Part shown: piece by piece, positions 15,549 through 22,488 of the stretch
How positions within the stretch are numbered: the stretch's first letter is position 1
How the letters are laid out: every line of letters begins with the position of its first letter
NCBI GenBank assembly: GCA_963730165.1
Contig: CAVSQS010000002.1
Location: 620,001 to 684,000, forward strand
DNA from: DASSQJ01 sp963730165
GTDB taxonomy: Bacteria; Actinomycetota; Actinomycetes; Actinomycetales; Dermatophilaceae
Length of the DNA: 64,000 nt
Direction: 5' to 3'
Notes under the pieces: model-generated
Seen by the model: only the letters and a program-made list of their open reading frames with translations
Database searches by the model: none
Told to the model about the DNA's origin: nothing
Made by a program: the position numbers and the translations under genes

Positions 15549-15624
15549 GTGCTGCTCCTGTGTTCGGGATGGAGTCGTGGTCGACGGGCCAGCGCGGGCC
15601 CTGCCACTGGGGGTGCGACCGGGC

Positions 15625-16056
15625 TCAGAGCTCGGTCTCGATGCCCATCTGCCGGGCGGTGCCGGCGATGATCTTCATCGCTGCCTCGACGTCGTTGGCG
15701 TTGAGGTCGGGCATCTTGGTCTCCGCGATCTCGCGGAGCTGGTCCTTGGTGAGCTTGCCCGCCTTGGTCTTGTGCGGCTCGCCCGAGCCCTTCGGGACAC
15801 CGGCGGCCTTCTTGATGAGCTCCGAGGCCGGCGGGGTCTTGGTGATGAAGGTGAACGAGCGGTCTTCGTACACCGTGATGACCACGGGGATGATGTTGCC
15901 GCGCTGGTGCTCGGTGGCGGCGTTGTACGCCTTGACGAACTCCATGATGTTGACGCCGTGCTGACCGAGCGCGGGGCCGACCGGGGGCGCGGGGGTCGCG
16001 GCACCGGCCTGGATCTGCAGGTTGATGTACCCGGAGACCTTCTTCTTGGGGGGCAT
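15625..16056 (-). CDS. rplK: 50S ribosomal protein L11
   Basis: A 143-residue protein of the GTPase-associated centre. The start ATG at 16056 gives MPPKKKVSGYINLQIQAGAA; conserved are TPAPPVGPALGQHGVNIMEF (binding site region of thiopeptide antibiotics) and the C-terminal rRNA-binding segment DLNANDVEAAMKIIAGTARQ. The much longer open frame upstream reads leader DNA. A spacer of 125 bp containing a hairpin separates it from nusG. Confidence 0.98.
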   Translation of the reverse strand: MPPKKKVSGYINLQIQAGAATPAPPVGPALGQHGVNIMEFVKAYNAATEHQRGNIIPVVITVYEDRSFTFITKTPPASELIKKAAGVPKGSGEPHKTKAGKLTKDQLREIAETKMPDLNANDVEAAMKIIAGTARQMGIETEL

Positions 16057-16158
16057 GTCTGTCCTTCTTCGGTGGTGGTGGGCCGACGCCGTGGGCGATG
16101 ACCCCTTTGCAGTGGCGGGCTGGACCCGCGTGGTGGTGCTGTTGAGTTGTCGGGGGTG

Positions 16159-16179
16159 CACGGGGGCGGAGCCCCCGTG
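16159..16179 (-). terminator. hairpin between nusG and rplK
   Basis: A perfect 9-bp stem (CACGGGGGC with GCCCCCGTG) around a GGA loop, two bases after the nusG stop and about 100 bp before rplK. It could terminate or attenuate transcription between secE-nusG and rplK-rplA. No T tract follows. Confidence 0.6.
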
Positions 16180-16181
16180 TG

Positions 16182-17180
16182 TCAGATCTTGGCGACCTGG
16201 CTGAAGGAGAGCTCGACCGGGGTCTCCCGGCCGAAGATCGAGACGAGCACCTTGAGCTTCTGGGTGTCGGGGTTGATCTCGGAGATCGTCGCCGGGAGGG
16301 TCTCGAACGGACCGTCCATGACGGTGACGGACTCGCCGACCTCGAAGTCCACGACCGTGGTCTCGGAGGTGGCGCCGGAGCCCGCGGCCTGGCCGGCGCT
16401 CGCGGCGGCGGGGGCCGGGGACTCGAGGTCGGCGGGCTTGAGCATGCCGAACACCTCGTCGAGGGTCAGCGGCACCGGCTGGTGGGCGTTGCCGACGAAG
16501 CCGGTGACACCCGGGGTGTGCCGCACGGCGCCCCACGACTCGTCGGTGAGGTCCATGCGGACGAGCACGTACCCGGGCATCCGGACCCGGCGCACCAGCT
16601 TGCGCTGGCCGCTCTTGATCTCGGTGACCTCCTCCATGGGGACCTGCACCTCGAAGATGTAGTCCTCCATGTTGAGGGACTGGATGCGGTTCTCGAGGTT
16701 GGCCTTGACCCGGTTCTCGTAGCCGGCGTAGGAGTGCACGACGAACCAGTCGCCGAAGCGGGCCGCGAGGTCGTCCTTGAAGGCCTGGACCGGGTCGACC
16801 CCCTCGAGGGAGTCGCCGTCGGCGTCCTCGAGCGGGGCCGCGTCGGCGGCATCGTCGGTGGCCTCCGCCTCGGCCTCGGCCTCGGCCTCGACAGGAGCGG
16901 TGCTCTCGTCGGCGACCTCGGCCTCATCCGCTCCGACCTCGTCGGTCGCGTCCACCTCGTCGGTCGCGGTGTGCGTCGTCTCGTCGGCCGCGGTGTCCGT
17001 CGACTCGTCGGAGGCGGCGGGCTCATCGGCGGGAGCGTCGGTGACGACCGGCTCCGGGTCCGCGACGGGCTCGCCGAGCGCGTCGGCGGAGTCGACCTCC
17101 TGGACGGGAGTGTCGTCTACCGGGGCGTCGGCGGCGTCCACGGACGTGACGTCCGCGTTCTCGGTCCACTGATCGGACAC
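16182..17180 (-). CDS. nusG: transcription termination/antitermination factor NusG
   Basis: A 332-residue NusG that binds RNA polymerase and couples it to Rho or the ribosome. An unusually long acidic N-terminal region (about residues 1-145, mostly Asp, Glu, Ala, Thr) precedes the NGN domain (GDWFVVHSYAGYENRVKANL, RRVRMPGYVLVRM, VTGFVGNAHQPVPL). A low-complexity insert (about 255-275) separates it from the KOW domain (FEVGESVTVMDGPFETLPA, LKVLVSIFGRETPVEL). Acidic extensions are known in actinobacterial NusG; this one is at the long end and its role is not established. It follows secE by 57 bp. Confidence 0.97.
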   Translation of the reverse strand: MSDQWTENADVTSVDAADAPVDDTPVQEVDSADALGEPVADPEPVVTDAPADEPAASDESTDTAADETTHTATDEVDATDEVGADEAEVADESTAPVEAEAEAEAEATDDAADAAPLEDADGDSLEGVDPVQAFKDDLAARFGDWFVVHSYAGYENRVKANLENRIQSLNMEDYIFEVQVPMEEVTEIKSGQRKLVRRVRMPGYVLVRMDLTDESWGAVRHTPGVTGFVGNAHQPVPLTLDEVFGMLKPADLESPAPAAASAGQAAGSGATSETTVVDFEVGESVTVMDGPFETLPATISEINPDTQKLKVLVSIFGRETPVELSFSQVAKI

Positions 17181-17237
17181 GGGTGACCTCTTCCTTCTGG
17201 TGCGGTGCCGGCTGGCGGGCTCGCGCGCTCGCGCGGG

Positions 17238-17504
17238 TCAGGCCCCGAAGACCAGGCCGACGAGCTTGGTGAATCCGTAGTCGAGTCCGGACACGATCGC
17301 CATCATCACCGTGACGAAGACGATGACGACGAGGGTGTAGTTCCACAGCTCGGAGCGTGTGGGCCGGACGACCTTTCGGAGCTCGTCGAGGATCTGGCTG
17401 ACGAACAGCTGGAGACGGCGGAACCACCGGGACACGGGGTTGCCGCCTCGCTCCCTGCCCTTGGCCGGGCGGGAGGGAGTCCTGGTCTGACCCACGTCAG
17501 TCAC
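17238..17504 (-). CDS. secE: preprotein translocase subunit SecE
   Basis: An 88-residue component of the SecYEG channel. A basic N-terminus and an amphipathic helix (FVSQILDELRKVVRPTRSELWNY, residues about 36-58, with the conserved KV-x-P-T-R-x-E pattern) are followed by one membrane span (TLVVIVFVTVMMAIVSGLDYG). The start is GTG at 17504 (VTDVGQTRTPSRP), preceded by GAAGAGGC. The secE-nusG-rplK-rplA order is conserved in most bacteria and confirms the call. tRNA-Trp lies about 110 bp upstream on the same strand. Confidence 0.95.
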   Translation of the reverse strand: MTDVGQTRTPSRPAKGRERGGNPVSRWFRRLQLFVSQILDELRKVVRPTRSELWNYTLVVIVFVTVMMAIVSGLDYGFTKLVGLVFGA

Positions 17505-17612
17505 GGTGCCTCTTCTGGTCGAGCTGCTTGTCCGGTGCCTGCCGCGCGGCACGTCCGCGACGGCAGCCCGGGTCAGCGGGCCGCAGTTCGTGGACGTACC
17601 ACACGTGCGACG

Positions 17613-17685
17613 CAGGGCAGGAGGGACTCGAACCCCCAACCGCCGGTTTTGGAGACCGGTGCTCTACCAATTGAGCCACTGCCCT
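17613..17685 (-). tRNA. tRNA-Trp (CCA)
   Basis: A 73-nt cloverleaf with acceptor stem AGGGCAG/CTGCCCT, discriminator G, anticodon CCA in the loop CTCCAAA, and T arm GGTTCGAGTCC. CCA is not encoded. A tRNA-Trp gene directly before secE is also the arrangement in mycobacteria. Confidence 0.95.
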
Positions 17686-17865
17686 GTGGAGCCCTGTCGG
17701 GACGGGCTCCGGGCGGTGCGACCTCCGTACCGGCACGCCGGTGGCGGTGGCGGCCACACCGAAGCGTCAGCATACGTGACGGCCCGTGCCCGACGCGAAC
17801 CCGCCGGCCTTCCACGGCTCGGGCAGGGCAGGTCGCCGCGGCCGGTCCTCTGCCACGATGGAGGG

Positions 17866-19176
17866 GTGAGCACCGCCGAGCCCGCACCCGACCGCACGCC
17901 GTTGGCCGAGCGCTCCCCCGAGGAGCTCGGGGCCTACCTCGCCGAGCAGCGCGAGGCCTACGCCGCCCTCCGAAAGCGTGGCCTCAAGCTGGACCTGACG
18001 CGCGGCAAGCCGAGCGCCGAGCAGCTCGACCTCTCCGCGCCCCTCCTCGATCTGCCCGACGGGTTCCGCGACGCCGACGGCGTGGACACCCGCAACTACG
18101 GCGGCCTCACCGGGCTGCGCGAGCTGCGCGAGATCTTCGCCGAGCTGCTCGGGGTCGACGTCGACCAGCTCGTCGCGGGCGGCAACGCCAGCCTGACCCT
18201 CATGCACGACGTCCTCGTCTACCACCTCATGCACGGTGGGGTGGACTCGCCGCGGCCGTGGAAGGACGAGGAGAAGGTCACCTTCGTCTGCCCGGTGCCC
18301 GGGTACGACCGGCACTTCACGATGCTGGCCTCGTACGGCATCGAGATGGTGACGGTGCCGATGCGGGACGACGGACCCGACGTCGCGACCGTCGAGGCGC
18401 TGGTCCGGGACGACCCGAGCGTCAAGGGGATGTGGATCGTCCCCACCTACGCCAACCCCGCGGGCTCGGTGACCACCCAGGAGGTCGCCGCGCGACTGGC
18501 GGCGATGCCGACGGCGGCGCCCGACTTCCGGATCTTCTGGGACAACGCGTACGCGTTCCACCACCTGACCGAGGACGAGGCGAAGTCGGCCGACATCCTC
18601 TCGCTGGCCTCCGCGGCGGGGAACCCGCACCGCCCGGTGATGTTCGCGTCGACGAGCAAGATCACCTTCGCCGGAGCCGGGGTGTCCTTCCTCGCGGCGT
18701 CGCGGGAGAACATCGCCTGGTACCTGGGTCACCTGCAGTTCGCGTCGATCGGGCCCGACAAGGTCAACCACCTGCGCCACGTGCACTTCTTCGGGTCGCC
18801 CCAGGGGGTCCGCGACCACATGGACCGGCACCGGGCCGTCCTCGCTCCCAAGTTCGCGGCCGTCGACGCTGCGCTCCACGCCGAGCTCGACGGGCTGGGG
18901 GTGGCGGAGTGGAGCACGCCCAGGGGCGGGTACTTCGTGAACCTCGACGTGCTCGACGGCTGCGCGTCCCGGGTGGTCGCGCTGGCGAAGGAGGCGGGGA
19001 TCGCACTGACCCCCGCAGGGGCGTCGTTCCCGCACGGCACGGACCCGCGTGACCGCAACATCCGGCTCGCTCCGAGCTTCCCGACGCTGGACGAGGTGGA
19101 GACGGCGATGGCCGGGGTCGCGACGTGCGTCGCACTCGCGTCCGCCGAGCACCTCGCGGGCGGTTCCGGCACGTAG
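17866..19176 (+). CDS. aspartate aminotransferase-like PLP enzyme (AspT-type, class Ic)
   Basis: A 436-residue fold-type I aminotransferase. The PLP lysine is in FASTSKITFAGAGVSF (Lys about 265), the aspartate that holds the pyridine ring is in IFWDNAYAFHHL, and the substrate-binding arginine is in the C-terminal RNIRLAPSFPT. The sequence matches the group sometimes labelled MocR-type aminotransferases (PF12897), which in corynebacteria includes the main aspartate transaminase AspT; no DNA-binding domain is present. The start is GTG at 17866 after GGAGG. A DUF5709 gene follows 9 bp downstream, so the two may be co-transcribed. Aspartate is the likely substrate, but this is inferred from family membership. 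Confidence 0.8.
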   Translation: MSTAEPAPDRTPLAERSPEELGAYLAEQREAYAALRKRGLKLDLTRGKPSAEQLDLSAPLLDLPDGFRDADGVDTRNYGGLTGLRELREIFAELLGVDVDQLVAGGNASLTLMHDVLVYHLMHGGVDSPRPWKDEEKVTFVCPVPGYDRHFTMLASYGIEMVTVPMRDDGPDVATVEALVRDDPSVKGMWIVPTYANPAGSVTTQEVAARLAAMPTAAPDFRIFWDNAYAFHHLTEDEAKSADILSLASAAGNPHRPVMFASTSKITFAGAGVSFLAASRENIAWYLGHLQFASIGPDKVNHLRHVHFFGSPQGVRDHMDRHRAVLAPKFAAVDAALHAELDGLGVAEWSTPRGGYFVNLDVLDGCASRVVALAKEAGIALTPAGASFPHGTDPRDRNIRLAPSFPTLDEVETAMAGVATCVALASAEHLAGGSGT

Positions 19177-19185
19177 GGTGGCGGG

Positions 19186-19692
19186 ATGTCCGAGACCCCA
19201 GAGAGCAGGACCGACGACCTCGGGTCGATGAGCCTCGACGACGAGAACCAGCTGCAGCCCGAGGACACCCTCATCCAGGAGGACGTCGACGACGTCCTCG
19301 ACCGCGGGTACTCCCCCGCCGAGAGGCTGCACGGGTCGATCGCCCACGGCGTGACGGTCGAGGAGCAGCAGCACGAGGAGACCATCGAGGAGCGCATCCG
19401 GCAGGAGGTCGCCGACCCGGCCTCGGCCTACGGTGCTCCCGAGAACGAGTCGGGCCTCGACGAGGACCGTGTCGGTGGTGACGACCCGGACAGCATCGCC
19501 GCCGAGGACGACTGGCTCGGGGACCGCGAGGTGGGCGATGCGCGCGCCGGCCGGTTGGTCGCCCCCGACGAGGGGCTCGCGGAGGACACCGAGTCCGACC
19601 TCATCGGGGAGGACGTCGGCATCGACGGGGCCGCCGCCTCGGCGGAGGAGGCCGCGGTGCACGTCGTGGACGAGGAGGACGGCGAGGAGTGA
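19186..19692 (+). CDS. DUF5709 family acidic protein
   Basis: A 168-residue strongly acidic, probably largely disordered protein found in actinobacteria. Typical segments are DENQLQPEDTL, DDVLDRGYSPAERLHGS, EERIRQEVADPASAYG and ARAGRLVAPDEG. No signal peptide, membrane span or catalytic motif is seen, and no function is established. It sits 9 bp after the aminotransferase and overlaps the adenosine deaminase start by 4 bp. Confidence 0.82.
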   Translation: MSETPESRTDDLGSMSLDDENQLQPEDTLIQEDVDDVLDRGYSPAERLHGSIAHGVTVEEQQHEETIEERIRQEVADPASAYGAPENESGLDEDRVGGDDPDSIAAEDDWLGDREVGDARAGRLVAPDEGLAEDTESDLIGEDVGIDGAAASAEEAAVHVVDEEDGEE

Positions 19693-20792
19693 CCGGGCCG
19701 CCGCGCTCGGTCACGGCGCTGCCCAAGGCGCACCTGCACCTGCACTTCACCGGCTCGATGCGGGTGGAGACCGTCCGCGAGATGGCGGCCGCCCACCGCA
19801 TCCGGCTGCCGTCCCTGTTGACCGACGGCTACCCGCCGAGGTTCGCGGCCACCGACCAGCGGGGGTGGTTCCGCTTCCAGCGGCTCTACGACGCCGCCCG
19901 GGCGTGTGTGCGCGGCGAGGCGGACATGCGCCGGATCGTGCGCGAGGCCGCGCTGGACGACGGGGCCGAGGGGTCGCGGTGGCTGGAGATCCAGGTCGAC
20001 CCGACCTCGTACGCGCCGTTCGTCGGGGGGATCACGCCGGCACTGGAGATCGTGCTCGACGAGGCCCGGGCGGTGTCGCGCGAGGACGGGGCGGCCCGGG
20101 TCGCCGTCGTGGTCGCCGCGTCCCGGATGCGGCACCCGTTGGAGGCGCGGACGCTGGCACGACTGGCCGCGCGCTACGCGGGAGAGTGGCCCGGCACCGT
20201 GGTGGGGTTCGGGTTGTCGAACGACGAGCGGCGTGGGGACACGGCCGAGTTCGGGGCCGCGTTCCGGATCGCGCGCCGCGCCGGGCTGGCCCTGGTGCCG
20301 CACGCCGGTGAGCTGCTGGGGGCCGAGGCGGTGGCGGCGACCCTCGACGCCGCCGAGGTGCCGGACCGCCTCGGGCACGGGGTGCGCTCCGTCGAGGACC
20401 CAGCCGTGCTGGAGCGGGTGCTCGAGGGGCAGGTGGCGCTCGAGGTCTGCCCCGGGTCGAACGTCTCGCTGGGCGTGTACGACACCCCGGATGCCGTGCC
20501 CCTGCGCCGGCTCGTGGACGCCGGGGCGCGGGTCGCCCTCGGGGCCGACGACCCCCTCATCTTCGGGACCCGGCTGGCGGACCAGTACGAGACCGCCCGG
20601 ACGGTGCACGGCTTCTCCGACGCCGAGCTGGCCGCGCTCGCGCGGTCGTCGCTGGCGGCGAGCCGCGCGCCCGTTGACGTGCGGGCCGCCGCGGAACGGG
20701 ACATCGAGACCTGGCTGGGCGGCCGGTCCGCCCCGGACCGCCCGGCGGCCTGGAGCAGGGGTCCGGCCCGTCCCGCAGCCGCCCCGGGGTAG
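19689..20792 (+). CDS. add: adenosine deaminase family protein
   Basis: A 367-residue metal-dependent amidohydrolase that would convert adenosine to inosine in purine salvage. Zinc ligands are in KAHLHLHFTGS (His15 and His17), the catalytic HAGE lies near residues 204-207, the next conserved segment is RLGHGVRSVEDP, and the metal-binding aspartates are in LGADDPLIFGT (about 285). The first motif has F where true adenosine deaminases usually have L-D/E, so the exact substrate (adenosine, adenine or a related amino-purine) is less sure. GTG 19689 overlaps the DUF5709 stop by 4 bp. The C-terminus ends in a Pro/Ala-rich tail beside the repeat cluster. Confidence 0.78.
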   Translation: MTGPPRSVTALPKAHLHLHFTGSMRVETVREMAAAHRIRLPSLLTDGYPPRFAATDQRGWFRFQRLYDAARACVRGEADMRRIVREAALDDGAEGSRWLEIQVDPTSYAPFVGGITPALEIVLDEARAVSREDGAARVAVVVAASRMRHPLEARTLARLAARYAGEWPGTVVGFGLSNDERRGDTAEFGAAFRIARRAGLALVPHAGELLGAEAVAATLDAAEVPDRLGHGVRSVEDPAVLERVLEGQVALEVCPGSNVSLGVYDTPDAVPLRRLVDAGARVALGADDPLIFGTRLADQYETARTVHGFSDAELAALARSSLAASRAPVDVRAAAERDIETWLGGRSAPDRPAAWSRGPARPAAAPG

Positions 20793-20826
20793 CGCCCTCC
20801 CACCCCTCATGGATGCTTCCCCCCAC

Positions 20827-20950
20827 GGAGCAACCAGACGAACGGAATGTTTGCTCTCCAGGGCGAAGCATGCATTCCATTCGTCCGTTTGCTCTCCAGG
20901 GCGAAGCAAGCGTTCCATTCGTCTGTTTGCTCCCCAGGGGAGAGCAACCA
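20827..20950. repeat. cluster of short direct and inverted repeats
   Basis: Within the gene-free stretch 20793-21109, a 38-bp unit starting TTTGCTCTCCAGGGCGAAGC occurs at 20850-20887 and again at 20888-20925 with three differences. A third, truncated and diverged copy (TTTGCTCCCCAGGGGAGAGC) follows at 20926-20950. A 23-bp inverted copy of part of the unit (GGAGCAACCAGACGAACGGA) precedes them at 20827-20849. Each core is itself nearly palindromic. There are no spacers as in CRISPR arrays; it resembles a REP/BIME-like element. The rest of the stretch shows nothing further. Confidence 0.8.
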
Positions 20951-21109
20951 ATAGCGGTCGAGAGGGGTTCCCCGCGGGCACGGGGCCTTGCGCGAGGAGC
21001 CCGACCGCGTGGTCCCGCTTTCCTCCACAGGGCACCGGGTCCGGGCGGCCGATCCACAGACGCCTACGCGGGGATGGCGGCCTCCCGGGCCCATCCGGAG
21101 GCTGTCGCC

Positions 21110-21628
21110 ATGGCGCTCATCCCCCTGACATACCCGACGTTCGCGCAGGAGCTGCTCGCGGCGCGGGCGGCCCTGACCCTGGCCGACGAGGTCGGCCTGG
21201 CGGTGCGCGCGGACCGACGCCGGCTCCGTCTCAGCCAGCGCGCGTACGCGAGGCGTCGCAGGTGGCCGCTGTCCCGGGTCGTCCGGCTCGAGGCCGGAGC
21301 CGGGGGGATGAAGCTGGCCGAGGTGGTGAGCGCACTGGACAGCACCGAGTACGTGCTGGCCGTGTGCCGCAGGCCCGACGGCGGTCCCCCGCCCGACGAT
21401 GCCTCGGACGGAGCCGCCGCGCTCCCCGTTCCCGTGGCCCCGCGCGAGTGGGGAAGATCGGAGCTGATTGCGCGGGTGCGCGGCGAAGGACGACGGTTCC
21501 CCGCCCACCACGACACCGAGCAGGCGGACTACCCGCCGACTTGGTGGTGGTACGCCGAGGCCACCCGCGCCGGGTCGGTCGCTCCGCACTGGTACGCACC
21601 ACGGCCATGGACACGGCCCGGCGCCTGA
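21110..21628 (+). CDS. helix-turn-helix protein (XRE-like), unknown role
   Basis: A 172-residue protein. Residues about 26-75 (DEVGLAVRADRRRLRLSQRA, LSRVVRLEAGAGGMKLAEVV) have the spacing of an XRE-type helix-turn-helix, although the turn is unusually arginine-rich. A Pro/Asp/Ala linker leads to a C-terminal region with WGRSELIARVRGEGRRFPAH and an aromatic tail (PPTWWWYAEA, PHWYAPRPW) that I cannot assign. I chose ATG 21110 because GGAGG lies eight bases upstream; an in-frame ATG at 21074 lacks one. It stands alone just downstream of the repeat cluster and converges on the secreted-protein gene. Confidence 0.6.
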   Translation: MALIPLTYPTFAQELLAARAALTLADEVGLAVRADRRRLRLSQRAYARRRRWPLSRVVRLEAGAGGMKLAEVVSALDSTEYVLAVCRRPDGGPPPDDASDGAAALPVPVAPREWGRSELIARVRGEGRRFPAHHDTEQADYPPTWWWYAEATRAGSVAPHWYAPRPWTRPGA

Positions 21629-21740
21629 GAACCGCGCCGTGCGCCGGCAGGCCCGTCCGTCCCACCCCCAGACCCCGGCGGGCCCGTCCGCAAGTCCCCA
21701 CCGGACCCCGGGCGGGGACGGACGGACGGGCCTTCGGCAC

Positions 21741-22079
21741 TCAGAAGTGGAAGCCCGGCGAGCTCGACTGGCTGTTGCAGAACGACGCCCCGGGGGCGAA
21801 CCCGTTCGGGAAGTGGAAGCCGGGCCCGGGACCACCGGCGATGGTGACGCCACCGTTGGCGGACACGGCCGCCCCGACGACGCCACCATTGGGAGGCCAG
21901 CCCATCGTCATCCCGCCCAGACCGGTGACGTAGTCCCCGATGATGTGCTGGCCGTGGACGGCGATGCCCATGACGTCGGAGCACGTGGGCGTAGCGGCCG
22001 AGGCGGGGGCGGCTCCGAACGCGAGCCCGGCCATCGCGGCGGCGGCGAGTACCGCCGTCCGCCGCGTGGGGGGGCTCAC
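21741..22079 (-). CDS. small secreted Gly-rich protein, unknown function
   Basis: A 112-residue precursor with a clear Sec signal peptide (RRTAVLAAAAMAGLAFGAAPASA, cut likely after ASA at about residue 28). The mature part is about 84 residues, rich in Gly, Pro and Asn, with two cysteines (CSDVMGIAVHGQHIIGDYV near its start, and FCNSQSSSPGFHF at the end) that could form a disulfide. PGFHF occurs twice. I recognise no family. Its start overlaps the stop of the SCO4226-like gene, so the two are translated together. Confidence 0.7.
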   Translation of the reverse strand: MSPPTRRTAVLAAAAMAGLAFGAAPASAATPTCSDVMGIAVHGQHIIGDYVTGLGGMTMGWPPNGGVVGAAVSANGGVTIAGGPGPGFHFPNGFAPGASFCNSQSSSPGFHF

Positions 22080-22327
22080 GACCCCTCCTGCACCGGGTAG
22101 ATCTCATCCGCGACGAGGCCGTGCGCCTCGCGGTGGACGGTGTTCGCCGTCTCGGCGTCCGGGGAGTCGACGAGACAGAAGATCTTCCCTGCCCCCTCGT
22201 CGACCCAGTAGCGCAGGTACTCGACCCCGTGCGACGCCTGAGTCGCGAGGTCGGCACTGTGGGCCTGGGCGACGTCCTCGACGCCGACCCCTCCCTCGAT
22301 CGTGTGGATGTCCATGAACAGCGGCAT
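22076..22327 (-). CDS. SCO4226-like (DUF4242) small ferredoxin-fold protein
   Basis: An 83-residue protein of the DUF4242 group whose Streptomyces member SCO4226 has been described as a nickel-binding protein. Matching segments are MPLFMDIHTIEGGVGVEDV, VEYLRYWVDEGAGKIFCLVDSPDAE, and HREAHGLVADEIYPVQEG; the Cys and His residues of the middle and C-terminal parts are kept. I start it at ATG 22327, where AAGGAGG lies five bases upstream, not at the further upstream GTG/ATG. No transport signal is seen. It overlaps the secreted-protein gene by 4 bp. Metal binding is inferred from family, not shown here. Confidence 0.75.
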   Translation of the reverse strand: MPLFMDIHTIEGGVGVEDVAQAHSADLATQASHGVEYLRYWVDEGAGKIFCLVDSPDAETANTVHREAHGLVADEIYPVQEGS

Positions 22328-22488
22328 CGCTGCCTCCTTCTCCGTGTGGACTGACACCGAGAAGGCTCGCGCCACCCAGGGGAGGCGGGCATCGGGGTCG
22401 GACCCCCAACTCTCCCCCGCACACCCTCATGTTCCGGGTGGCCCCAGTCGGTTGGGGACCCCGCCGCGAGCGTCGGGCCCTCCGCGGG

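Noticed and set aside
20827..20950. CRISPR array
   Set aside because: Copies are directly adjacent with no unique spacers, one copy is inverted, and no cas genes are near.
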